Source: Bacteroidota bacterium
GTDB lineage: Bacteria; Bacteroidota; Ignavibacteria; Kryptoniales; JAKASW01
Length of the DNA: 63,836 nucleotides
Direction of reading: 5' to 3'
Assembly: GCA_023480735.1 (NCBI GenBank)
Contig: JAMCXB010000054.1
Coordinates: forward strand, 1-63,836
Shown: positions 1 to 8,559 of the stretch, piece by piece
How the letters are laid out: every line of letters begins with the position of its first letter
How positions within the stretch are numbered: the first letter of the stretch is position 1
Program-made: the position numbers and the translations under genes
The notes under the pieces: model-generated
The model's database searches: none
The model's input: the letters and a program-made list of their open reading frames with translations, nothing else
Told to the model about the DNA's origin: nothing

Positions 1-1195
1 TTCTCCTTATCAGATTTGTTGTTAAAATCGCTTTGTCGCTGATGATAATAGCCGATTGCAAAGCTCGCCTGATCTTCCAAAGAAAAGACAGCAGGAAAGC
101 GCGAGCCTTCAATTCTCGACATCAACTCCTGTAGCTTTTTATCGAGGTTAACAGCAAGACCCGGCTTCTCACCTTGTATCTTCGACAAATGATGTTGCGT
201 CAGTTTCATCAGTCTTCCGAAGGCTGTTGCCGGCATTGAGGAGGCAAACGAGAAAAAACGCTCGCGGATGCCCGCGTTCAAATTGCCTCCTGATGCGTGA
301 TATTGGATTGACTCCAGTACCGCAAAAATACGCCCGCATGTGTATGCGACGTTTTGGTTCGATTCATCGAGTTCCGCCATAAACTTCAATCCTCCTTTTT
401 GGTCTATTCTTCTATTCATATACAATTTTAATACAGCTATTCTTTCTGGTAAGGTGTTTTCCCACCAAGGGCGTTTGCCTTGTTCACCCTTTTGACTTTG
501 TTCACTCCTAATTCGATTCAATACCGCACTTAGTGTCCAGAGAGGCGGTACGAGACCTAAGACCGCACATTTCCAAAGTGCCGCCCCGATCCCTCCATGC
601 TGTACGTCTTTTCCGCCCTTACTCTTCGCAGACCGGACTAGCTCCCAAAAACGTGGATGATAGCGAATGACTTTCTTCTCGTCTTTATCAAATCCGAGTC
701 CATGTGCACTATAGTTTCTTGCTTTTTCTTCGAACGAATCATGAAAGAAAAATTTGTCCCTTGCTTCAATTGTTTTGATTCGACTTGTGATTGATATGCC
801 TTTCTCGCATCCTTCAACCCCTCGTTTTCTTTCTTTTCATAGAAATTGATGAGAGGCTTCACCGCAGGAAGGTTTTCATATTCATGTAACTTCGCAACAT
901 ATGCTTTGTGGCATTTGGTGTTACGAGGACTCTTTGGCAATCCCAGCACATACTTCTCATTATCTAACACCAAGCGCGCTAGCACATTACTCGTTCTGCC
1001 TTTGTTTTCCGTCCTTACTAAGTCCTCCGCGACGGTTTCCTTTTTTTCTGTTGGAATCATGTCCAAGAATGTTCCATCTGGGGCGATACAGATATATGCA
1101 TCGACCCTTTCTTTGCACAAGGCATCGTGGACGAGCGGCTGGTAGGGTTCGTCCTTTCGATTTCTTTCAGCTAGCTGAACAAGTTCTCGTATCAT
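1..1195 (-). pseudogene. cas8c: Broken cas8c (csd1), type I-C Cascade large subunit
   Basis: Remnant of the large subunit of the type I-C surveillance complex, which in the family recognises the PAM and helps recruit Cas3. The amino-terminal part is readable from the ATG at 1195 (starts MIRELVQLAERNRKDEP) and runs into a stop at 638. From about residue 152 (near 742) the natural reading continues in another frame, which stays open to base 1. It carries family-like carboxy-terminal segments: AYTCGRIFAVLESIQ, SFASSMPATAFGRLMKLTQHHLSK and AIGYYHQRQ. Together the pieces give about 400 residues, against roughly 550-600 for intact Csd1, so a central block of about 150-200 residues appears deleted along with the frame change. 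The start overlaps the cas5 stop by 4 bases. The extreme 3' end lies outside the window. A sequencing or assembly error could explain the frame change but not easily the missing length. Confidence 0.8.
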
Positions 1196-1908
1196 AATCC
1201 CCCCTTCGTAGCTTCTTCGGCGCGATTCAATTCATGGATTGTAAGCGACTGGTAATCCGGCAGAATGCCGCGCTTGTGGGTGCTTGTAAGAATCTGTCTG
1301 TACTCCTCTGAACAGTCCAATATTCCATCCCTCACCGCCACATCGTAGAAGAACTTCGGCATCGGCACGCCTTTCTCATCATACCACATATCAAGGAACA
1401 TGCTGCCGACGGGAATATCTTCTTTGATTCTTCTCTCAAAATCATCCTCAGCAGGCATAGAAAATTCTGCCGCGAACTCCCGCGTTCCCAAATACGGCCG
1501 GCGCCAGCATTGCCCTTTTCTTACTCTCCGGTTGAACATCTCGACGTACTTCTTCGGGGGATTCTTCTCTGACGGCGCTGCCTGAAAGACCGATGCTTCG
1601 ATGAGGTATGCAACGTCTCTGAGCACAATGCTGTTTCTTTGGGCACGGCTGTTTTCAATGACGATGGGCGTCTTCCCCTGTTTAGAGTTGATCTCATTTC
1701 TCTTGACCGACGCGAACTTCACCGGCTTGAGCACGACAATTCGGTGGACATGCCAGATAAACTCCGGTTTCCAGAGAATGCAATCCAACACACCGCGAGC
1801 TGCCGATGGCGTCATGCACGGGTATGTCATTCGTTCCACCTTGAGATCTGGCCGGGTGAAACAGGCAAACTCCCCCCATACTTTTACCTGAACCGTGTAA
1901 TCATCCAT
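1192..1908 (-). CDS. cas5c: Type I-C CRISPR-associated protein Cas5 (Cas5c/Cas5d)
   Basis: In type I-C systems this Cas5 variant replaces Cas6: it cuts the CRISPR transcript into crRNAs and stays bound to the 5' handle in the Cascade complex. The start MDDYTVQVKVWGEFACF, then RPDLKVERMTYPCMTPSAARG and the later RRPYLGTREFAAEF block, are characteristic of the Cas5d family; the length (238 residues) is normal. I chose the ATG at 1908 because AAAGGAGG sits just before it and family members begin here; the open frame extends about 23 codons further upstream. The block usually read as CFHQPYLG in relatives is CWRRPYLG here, a departure near the active-site region. It lies between cas3 (89 bases upstream) and cas8c (4-base overlap). 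With cas8c broken, crRNA processing might survive but interference probably does not. Confidence 0.92.
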   Translation of the reverse strand: MDDYTVQVKVWGEFACFTRPDLKVERMTYPCMTPSAARGVLDCILWKPEFIWHVHRIVVLKPVKFASVKRNEINSKQGKTPIVIENSRAQRNSIVLRDVAYLIEASVFQAAPSEKNPPKKYVEMFNRRVRKGQCWRRPYLGTREFAAEFSMPAEDDFERRIKEDIPVGSMFLDMWYDEKGVPMPKFFYDVAVRDGILDCSEEYRQILTSTHKRGILPDYQSLTIHELNRAEEATKGGL

Positions 1909-1997
1909 AAACCCTCCTTTAACCAACTTGTTTGGACGGGCATTCTTGCCCGTCATTCTAATGATTTGGTCAATCAAGAATGATTGACCGACAGTGT

Positions 1998-4205
1998 TTA
2001 GAATACTGTCTCAACATCTTTCGGAGAGAGACCGAAGTCCTTGTCGTAATTACCTGTGTAAATTTTAATCGTGTCGTTCGGCGTTATTATTTGCCCGTTG
2101 AAATCCCTGATAAAATTAGGATACACTTGTACGCTGAATTGCTGAAGTTTTCTGTAGTGTTGTCGTGTAACGATTCTTCTTTGACTGATGTCTTCTGCAT
2201 CAATAAGTTTCTTAATCTCATCAAGCAGTGATTTTCCCTCGGCGTATTGCTCTATCACAAGCGAAGTTGTCGGTTCATCGATGAACTTGAAACTTTCGCA
2301 TACCTCTCTGAAATCGAATCGTTCTCTTTTCTCCGTAATCTTACGTTTGTCGGCGTTCACGAAAAGTCTCGTAACCTGCTCATAATATTCTTCGAATGAT
2401 CGGGCATCATGAAGAACGTCGACATCGTCTTTTATTATGCCCATTGCAAAACGCGAACACGCTTCATATGTCTTGTCCGGCATACTATGCTTTTCCAGAT
2501 TGAACAGGACGACCTTGCCTCTATGTAATGTTCCATTCCGATTGCATCTTCCTGCGGCTTGAATGACTGAATCCATAGGCGCAATGGCTCGGTACACACA
2601 CGGAAAATCGAAATCAACTCCTGCTTCAACTAATTGTGTCGATACAACCGCTATAAGTTTCTTGTTATTCAGGTCTTCAACGATGGCATTGATTGTTTTC
2701 TTCCGGTGGTGAGGACACATTGCCGTTGAGAGGTGGTAGGACTTGTCAAATCCGCTGAATCGTTTCACCTGCCGAAATAACTCGCGCGCGACACTCTTTG
2801 TGTTGACGATTGCCAAGAATGATCCCATTTCTCTATTTAACTCTTTCACAACCCTGTCGAGTGGAACTGCCTCAAGTCCATTCAACAATTCGTAGTTCAC
2901 CCGCCGCGTCGGTTTGAAGTACTTCTCTGGCTTTGTAATAAGCGGGCGCATGTTCTCGATTCCATCGAAACCTTCACGCTTCATGAATGCAGGCTGCGTG
3001 GCCGTGCAAAAGAGAAAAGACGTCCTAGCAAGTGCGCTGACATTCTTAAGCATCACGATTATTGGCTCGGCATATTCCTTGGGCAATGTCTGAACTTCAT
3101 CGAAGATCACCACCGATTCCGCAATGTTGTGGTTCTTCCTGCACTTAAACGGTCTGTTGCTGAATAGGGACTCAAAGAATTGGACAGATGTTGTTACTAT
3201 GATCGGCGCATCCCAATTTTCACAAGCCAATCGCTTCGCAAGTTCCCCGTCGTCACCGACATCACCTTCGTCATATTTGTCTTTCGTTCCGTCCTCATCA
3301 ACAATGCCGGAGTGGTGTTCCAGAACCGCATCCTCTCCGAAAACTTCTTTCAATATTCTTGCTGTCTGGTCAATGATGTTGATATATGGAAGAACGATTA
3401 CAATACGTTGCAGGTGGTTATGCCTTGCATGCAACAACGCCCAGTACATCGATGTCAGTGTTTTTCCCAGCCCGGTCGGCAATTGCAGTGAGAAAAATCC
3501 CGGATTCTCTTCCGCATGCGTTGCTGCGTCAACCCTTGCCTTTGTGCGAAGTGCGTTTATCCTTCCTTCAGTCGGAAGCTGTTGAAATTTGTTCTCGAGT
3601 TTCTCGAGTAACAGTTCACACAAGCCATCCCTGTCAAGTCTCTGACACATTCTGGCTTCCGTACGCTCAGTCTGGAAGTGATGTTCGGTATCCAGCCAGT
3701 CCGCATCTGTTAACGCGCTGAATAGAAAACGCGTTATGCATTCAGCTAAAACGAGGTCCTTTTTCGGGAGAACAATTTTCGGAACCGCTAACGCAGGGAA
3801 AACCTCTTTGAATCTTTCACACAGAATGTTCACTACGTCTTGATTGTCCCCATAGTCCTCGATATTGGCGTTTCGTCCCGAGTTATCAGGCATTCCTGCG
3901 TGATGCCCCTGAATCACAAACTGCAGAGGCAGATATTCTCTGGCCAACACTTTAGCAACGAGCGCCCTGACACCTGCGTGCGGGGTCCTTTTGCCTCCTT
4001 CGAATAGATATTTTTGGAATCCATCCTGGAACTTACCGACATCGTGAAGAAGTCCGGCAAGATAGAATAAGCCTTGAAAATCATCAGCGGGTGAAAATGA
4101 TTGAGCTAGTTCTGCCGTTTGCAGCAGGTGCGCCTTCAACTCGTGTCTTTCACCTTTCTCATTCTCCGAATGAGCAAAAATTTCGGCTGGTCCATCTGAT
4201 TTCAC
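1998..4205 (-). CDS. cas3: CRISPR-associated nuclease-helicase Cas3 (type I-C)
   Basis: Effector nuclease-helicase recruited by Cascade to unwind and degrade target DNA. The HD nuclease domain occupies roughly residues 1-200, with the metal-binding pair in GLLHDVGKF (H54, D55) and a further HH at 101-102. The SF2 helicase follows, with Walker A PTGLGKT (243-249), DEVQ box (369-372), FCTATQP as motif III, and QAAGRCNRNG as motif VI. Nothing is visibly missing and the 735-residue length fits single-chain type I-C Cas3. The start is GTG at 4205 with GAGG about 8 bases upstream; no better start is seen. It is the first gene of the cas operon (cas3-cas5-cas8c order). The protein looks intact although its partner Cas8c is broken. 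Confidence 0.95.
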   Translation of the reverse strand: MKSDGPAEIFAHSENEKGERHELKAHLLQTAELAQSFSPADDFQGLFYLAGLLHDVGKFQDGFQKYLFEGGKRTPHAGVRALVAKVLAREYLPLQFVIQGHHAGMPDNSGRNANIEDYGDNQDVVNILCERFKEVFPALAVPKIVLPKKDLVLAECITRFLFSALTDADWLDTEHHFQTERTEARMCQRLDRDGLCELLLEKLENKFQQLPTEGRINALRTKARVDAATHAEENPGFFSLQLPTGLGKTLTSMYWALLHARHNHLQRIVIVLPYINIIDQTARILKEVFGEDAVLEHHSGIVDEDGTKDKYDEGDVGDDGELAKRLACENWDAPIIVTTSVQFFESLFSNRPFKCRKNHNIAESVVIFDEVQTLPKEYAEPIIVMLKNVSALARTSFLFCTATQPAFMKREGFDGIENMRPLITKPEKYFKPTRRVNYELLNGLEAVPLDRVVKELNREMGSFLAIVNTKSVARELFRQVKRFSGFDKSYHLSTAMCPHHRKKTINAIVEDLNNKKLIAVVSTQLVEAGVDFDFPCVYRAIAPMDSVIQAAGRCNRNGTLHRGKVVLFNLEKHSMPDKTYEACSRFAMGIIKDDVDVLHDARSFEEYYEQVTRLFVNADKRKITEKRERFDFREVCESFKFIDEPTTSLVIEQYAEGKSLLDEIKKLIDAEDISQRRIVTRQHYRKLQQFSVQVYPNFIRDFNGQIITPNDTIKIYTGNYDKDFGLSPKDVETVF

Positions 4206-4843
4206 TTCTTCAACCTCACAATACTCCTCAAAGACTTCAGTGGCACGAAGGAATAGTGTTCATTCTTTTCATTTCTTATCACCGAGTATCTCTTCCCACT
4301 TCTGTCATCAAAGTCACCTTTTAGATTTGCAGCTGAATCCTGACGAATCCCGTCTTACCTCTGACCAATGTTTCCCAACTATCGGCACGTATAAGTTGCC
4401 GCAACACCCTGACACAAGCGCGATCATCTCAAACAATTATCCTTCTGCCTCTCAACCGATGCTCCAATATAGCCGTCACATTCTTTTGAGTTCAACCTTT
4501 GAAACGCGCCTCGCCATTTGAGCCTCCCTTTCAACATCTGCGCTCCCAAAACTCAATTGCACAACTCCTCAGTTACCGCGATAAGCTAATATTCCTAAAA
4601 AGAAGAACTCTATCATTCAATGATAATTTTTCCCGTGTGCAAACAGCTATGATAACAGATGATTGATACAAGTAAAACGAGTCTCTCATCCCTCTACCTG
4701 CCAACCGCTCCGCCAACGCATTTTTCTATCTCCTAACCATTCGCCTTCATTCGACGTGCCCCATCCCGACGGTGCGGCATCCGGTCGGGACAGGGCCATC
4801 TCCTTATCTTCTCATCTTCTTAACTTCCGTTCTTCTCACTGCT
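4206..4843. other. Intergenic region upstream of cas3
   Basis: No convincing gene on either strand: the short frames here lack ribosome binding sites and protein-like composition. I see no CRISPR repeats. A hairpin lies at 4764-4790 (arms TCCCGAC and GTCGGGA, 13-base loop), about 55 bases after the end of the gene that stops at 4844. It has no T-run, so it is at best a terminator-like stem. The cas promoter should be near 4206-4300, but I cannot point to clear -35 and -10 boxes. Confidence 0.5.
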
Positions 4844-5533
4844 TCATTGCTGCGTCGTGTTCGCTGGCAGCTCGGATTTCCTGTGCCTCACGCCGGTATC
4901 TTTAACGGTCCGCGCAGCCTGGTACTCGTTGTAGAAGTCGGGGTACTTCGCTCTCAGAAGCTCCATCAGGTTATCGATCTCTTCAAGATCGTCATCCACT
5001 TTTCCGAAGAGGTCTATCATCGCCTGACGCGCGCCCATCCTCTGCGCTACACTGCTCTCACGCCCGCCGATGGACTTCTCGTATGCGTCAATCTTCACTC
5101 CCAGATCGGCAAGTTTCTCGGAAGTTGCCCCGAATTGAACCAGGTCCGCAGTCAGCTTCCCCGCCTCAGTATGAATCGTTCTTGCTCTCGTTACAAGTTC
5201 GGTGTCCCGCATTCGACGAAGAGAGGTCTCAGTGACATCAACGATCTCCGCCAACTCAGGATTGCTTTTTCGCTTCGCGAGAACTTTCAGCCCGGACGCA
5301 ACCGGAAGCAGCGATCCAATCAAATCGTCCTCTGCGTTCCATTTCGTCTCGGACTTGCCTGCCGTCGCTTTTCCAAACTCGAGCGACTTGTTCTTCAGAT
5401 CCGTCGAGTGACCTCTGAATGCAGTGATTGATTGTTCGAACGCCGGTATCTCTCCCGTCTTCTCGATATTCATTTCCAATAATGTGTCAACCGAAGTGTA
5501 CATGGTTGCCCTGTTTTCCTGTCCCTTATTCAT
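4844..5533 (-). CDS. Uncharacterised soluble helical protein
   Basis: A 229-residue protein that I do not recognise. It is charged and rich in Glu, Lys, Leu and Ala, has no signal peptide or membrane segment, and looks largely helical, possibly coiled coil at residues 80-200. I chose the ATG at 5533 (MNKGQENRATMYTSVDTLL) because GGGGGAG lies 4 bases upstream; the open frame extends 45 codons further but has no better start. Vaguely similar 220-240-residue proteins of unknown role occur in Bacteroidetes-group genomes (from memory, not checked). It stands alone between two long non-coding stretches, so the context gives no function. Confidence 0.7.
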   Translation of the reverse strand: MNKGQENRATMYTSVDTLLEMNIEKTGEIPAFEQSITAFRGHSTDLKNKSLEFGKATAGKSETKWNAEDDLIGSLLPVASGLKVLAKRKSNPELAEIVDVTETSLRRMRDTELVTRARTIHTEAGKLTADLVQFGATSEKLADLGVKIDAYEKSIGGRESSVAQRMGARQAMIDLFGKVDDDLEEIDNLMELLRAKYPDFYNEYQAARTVKDTGVRHRKSELPANTTQQ

Positions 5534-6337
5534 TTTCTCCCCCTTTTTTTGGTTTTTGATTAAGGGATTTGCCGCAAATCGCAGAAATTGCACGGAATTG
5601 CACAATTCACAAGAAAAACCCGACATCGCACGCGGAAAACCTTTCAATGTCGCAGCTAAACATGCCAATGCTTGGACTTAACTTCTCATTGCTTTACTTA
5701 CACTTGTGAATGTTCTCTTCGAATCTCCGATTGCAACACTCATACCTCGCAGTGTTTGCTGCGAAGTTCCCGATGTCATGCCTGAAATCGTTATTGCTCA
5801 AGCTGAATCCTCGTCTGTTTCGCTCCAATTCCGCAATGCTTAAGCGCAAAGTCCCAATGATTTTTATGCGTCCAAAGGTGCTTAAGCCTTCCCTGACCAT
5901 GACTTATTGGGTTTTCCTGTTACTTCCGTGATATTAGGAAATTAACGAAGAGCTTTCACTATCCCTGACTTCGTGAAACAATCCGACTCACCATGGCACG
6001 CAACCCTCTGCGACTTTGATCCTCGAGGTCCATCCATGGGTGATTTTAAGACAACAAGACGAAACATACAAGCGTTTGCCAGGGATCGCAGTAATGCCTC
6101 ACTGAAAGGGTTATTTCTCTCTCAAAGGCGCCAAGAACGCAAAGAAATGTTGACGAGCGGTTCGCTTTGCGAGCGGCTTGGCGAGAAACCATAAGTGGGG
6201 GGTTACGGATCGCACTGTCTCAGTCTCTAAACTAATATCACCGCTTCGTGGTTCGCATATTATAGAAAAAGGGAACTGAAACACTACCCCGGAGACATTC
6301 CGGACGAACAAACTCAGGAGAAACGGAAGACCTCTTC
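5534..6337. other. Non-coding stretch between the unknown gene and the GH13 gene
   Basis: About 800 bases without a supportable gene. Short open frames on both strands lack ribosome binding sites and family resemblance. The only organised element I see is the palindromic repeat at 6129-6183, listed separately. The promoter of the gene starting at 5533 must lie in the left part, but no clear consensus is visible. Confidence 0.5.
6129..6183. repeat. Imperfect palindromic repeat unit
   Basis: Two inverted arm pairs nest inside each other: CGCCAAG (6129-6135) pairs with CTTGGCG (6177-6183), and CGCAAAG (6138-6144) with CTTTGCG (6165-6171), around a loop of about 20 bases. The motif 'GGCGCCAAGAACGCAAAG ... 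GGCGAGAAACC' resembles dispersed intergenic repeats found in many environmental bacterial genomes. It sits about 150 bases past the 3' end of the GH13 gene at 6338. Confidence 0.6.
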
Positions 6338-8140
6338 TCACTCTCCCTGACTTACCAGCAGCACTCCCCAGCCCGGCTTGATCTCGACGCGCAAATTTCC
6401 ATCTTTCACCGGGAATTCTTTCGAGCTAAGTACGTCTCTGTAATTTTTCGTCTCTTCCCGAGTTGCCACATCTACGGTTTGCGTTTCGTCCGACAAATTG
6501 AAACCTATTATTGCTGTGTGGATACCAGCCTTCCGCTCGAACACGAAGACTCTCTTGTAATCGTCCGCCACGAGTGTCCTGCAACTGCCGACAGTCAATG
6601 CCGGGTTCGAAACCCGCTCGTGAATGAGGAGCTTATAATAGTCGAACAGATCGCGGTCAAAGACATTCTTATCGTCGGGCCTCTTGTGACCCGGCACCGG
6701 CGAGGTCTTCTCATCAGCGTATTTCATGTCCGGCCACAACATCGGCTTTCTGTCGTCGGGATCGTCTGCCCCCCACATCCCCGCTTCGTCTCCGTAGTAG
6801 ACCATCGGTGCGCCGACGTACGTCATCTGGAACAACACTATCAACTTCTGTCTCCTGATCTCGGCAGCGTCCGGTTTTCTTACATTGTAGCCGGGATTGT
6901 TTCTCGGACTATTCCCCGAATCATAGGCACGATCCGGGTTGACAATCATCGAGGCGAGCCTGTCGGTATCGTGGCTGTCGATCAGGTTCTGCAAAACGTA
7001 ATTCACGTCCTCCGGATATGTGTCGCGGATTGCCTTTAATGTGGAATCAAACTGAGCCGGTGTAATAGCAAGATGCTTGTTTATGAAGAACTTGACGACC
7101 ACCTTCGCAAATTCATAGTTCATCACGGCGTCAAACTGGTCGCCTTTCAGCCACGGCGAGGCGTTATCCCAGATTTCACCGGTGATGTAAGCTTCCGGGT
7201 TTATTCCTTTGACGACCTTTCGCCAGGCAATCCAGAACGGGTGCGGAATCTCGTTCGGCACATCCAGTCTCCAGCCATCAATCCCGTCTTTCGGGTTTCC
7301 GTCAGGCTCCATCCAGCGTTTCGTAATTGCCATTATGTGCTCATAGGGTCCGTGCACCAAACCGGTTACCGAGTCCTTTCTGAAAATCGGCAGCGATTTC
7401 ACTCCCCACCATCCAGCATAGTCGAACCTGGTTCCCTTTGCAGAATCGTTCCAGCTTCTTATCACGAACCAGTCTTTGTACTTCGATTTTTGCTGGTTCT
7501 TCTCCACGTCTTTGAATGCCCAGAAATCCGTGCCGACATGGTTGAAAACTCCGTCTATTATTACTTTCATTCCCATCTCGTGTGCCTTCTTCACGAGTTT
7601 CAGGAATTCCCTGTCTGCCGAAGTCCACCGCCAGGTCGAAGGGTCGTCCGGGTTTTCCTCGGACATGATCTTCAGATCGCCCTTCGGGTCCGGTCCAAAA
7701 TTGCGATCAATGTGGGTATAGCTCGATGTGTTGTACTTGTGGAGTGATGGCGATTCGAATACGGGGTTAAGATAGATCGCGTTGATCCCAAGTTCTCTTA
7801 AATACGGAAGCTCTTTGATTACCCCTTCCAAATCGCCGCCGTATCTCCGGTCGAACACTACGTCATAAAACTTACGGGAAAATCCTTTCTCCCGCGGCTG
7901 AAGCTTGTACCAATCGCTCGTCCAGGGTGAGATGTGATAAAGCGCGCCGCTGACTTGAGCATCTCTTGCAGTAGGGTCATTTTCCAGATCGCCGTTACGG
8001 AAGCGTTCGGGAAATATCTGATACCAGACTGCCTTTTTTGCCCAGGCAGGCACTTTGCTTCCCTTCTGCATGTTAACCTGGCCTTCGGCCATTGATGAGC
8101 ATACCGCGACGGCTATCGCGACAAACATGATGCGGTTCAT
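6338..8140 (-). CDS. Secreted GH13 alpha-glucan hydrolase (neopullulanase/cyclomaltodextrinase type)
   Basis: Retaining alpha-glucan hydrolase. A signal peptide covers residues 1-20 (MNRIMFVAIAVAVCSSMAEG). A neopullulanase-like N-terminal stretch (WAKKAVWYQIFPERFRNGD) leads into the TIM barrel with region I DGVFNH (196-201), nucleophile D293 in GWRLD, acid/base E322 in TGEIW, and D391 in DSHDTDR. A short beta-domain closes the protein. All catalytic residues are present and the length (600) is normal. No sorting domain is present, so a periplasmic location is likely, which would suit cutting oligosaccharides imported through the outer membrane. It is separate from the main glucan locus at 14.9-34.3 kb. 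The ATG at 8140 has no strong ribosome binding site. The exact linkage specificity cannot be told by eye. Confidence 0.9.
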   Translation of the reverse strand: MNRIMFVAIAVAVCSSMAEGQVNMQKGSKVPAWAKKAVWYQIFPERFRNGDLENDPTARDAQVSGALYHISPWTSDWYKLQPREKGFSRKFYDVVFDRRYGGDLEGVIKELPYLRELGINAIYLNPVFESPSLHKYNTSSYTHIDRNFGPDPKGDLKIMSEENPDDPSTWRWTSADREFLKLVKKAHEMGMKVIIDGVFNHVGTDFWAFKDVEKNQQKSKYKDWFVIRSWNDSAKGTRFDYAGWWGVKSLPIFRKDSVTGLVHGPYEHIMAITKRWMEPDGNPKDGIDGWRLDVPNEIPHPFWIAWRKVVKGINPEAYITGEIWDNASPWLKGDQFDAVMNYEFAKVVVKFFINKHLAITPAQFDSTLKAIRDTYPEDVNYVLQNLIDSHDTDRLASMIVNPDRAYDSGNSPRNNPGYNVRKPDAAEIRRQKLIVLFQMTYVGAPMVYYGDEAGMWGADDPDDRKPMLWPDMKYADEKTSPVPGHKRPDDKNVFDRDLFDYYKLLIHERVSNPALTVGSCRTLVADDYKRVFVFERKAGIHTAIIGFNLSDETQTVDVATREETKNYRDVLSSKEFPVKDGNLRVEIKPGWGVLLVSQGE

Positions 8141-8338
8141 TGAGAAATCTCATATAGTTTTCGATTATCTGTTCTTAAAGACTGAAGCAACCGGAATGAA
8201 ATGCACGAACATTTTCTTCAGTCCAGTTGGTGCGTGTATTCTCCCTGACTTCCTTCGTGCTAATTGCAGCCCTAACGACACCTATAATTCAGCCGCCTGT
8301 GGCAGCGTCGATATTGAATTGCGGTTATCCTAAAGGTC

Positions 8339-8372
8339 GACCACTCTGCGTGCTCAAATCCTCAGAGTGGTC
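8339..8372. repeat. Perfect 10-bp inverted repeat (hairpin)
   Basis: GACCACTCTG (8339-8348) is the exact reverse complement of CAGAGTGGTC (8363-8372), with a 14-base loop. It lies about 190 bases downstream of kamA on the minus strand. No T-run follows, so it is not a classical intrinsic terminator. Confidence 0.7.
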
Positions 8373-8390
8373 CCGCTATATTTTTATATC

Positions 8391-8498
8391 CACCATCCAA
8401 CTCCCCGAACGAGGCGCTTCGCCAGTCGCGTTCACTGGCTCCCATCACGCGACGACCGAACGCCTACAGCATCGAGTAGCTCGGCTCATTGGATGGTG
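8391..8498. repeat. 108-bp structured element bounded by 10-bp inverted repeats
   Basis: CACCATCCAA (8391-8400) and TTGGATGGTG (8489-8498) are exact inverted repeats. Inside are nested complementary arms: AGGCG with CGCCT, GTCGCGT with ACGCGAC, and GCCAGT with ACTGGC. Many paired arms in about 100 bases suggest a folded RNA or a small non-autonomous mobile element. No coding potential is seen inside. Confidence 0.6.
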
Positions 8499-8559
8499 AC
8501 TTAATAATTCCCTCTCTGCAACAAGGCAACACAAACGCTGAATACTATCCGGGACGAGA

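Larger units (their letters stand above)
8141..8559. other. Non-coding stretch with strong inverted repeats
   Basis: No gene found. The left part should hold the promoter of the GH13 gene starting at 8140. The right part holds two inverted-repeat structures, listed separately at 8339-8372 and 8391-8498. Confidence 0.5.

Noticed and set aside
1639..1983. Plus-strand open frame opposite cas5
   Set aside because: Antisense shadow of cas5: no ribosome binding site and no protein family resemblance. The same applies to the many plus-strand frames opposite the large genes.
1..4843. CRISPR array near cas3
   Set aside because: No regularly spaced direct repeats are seen in this part or elsewhere in the window. 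In type I-C the array usually follows cas2, which would lie left of base 1.
8227..8499. Plus-strand open frame of 90 residues in the kamA downstream region
   Set aside because: It crosses two strong inverted repeats, has no ribosome binding site and reads like translated non-coding sequence.
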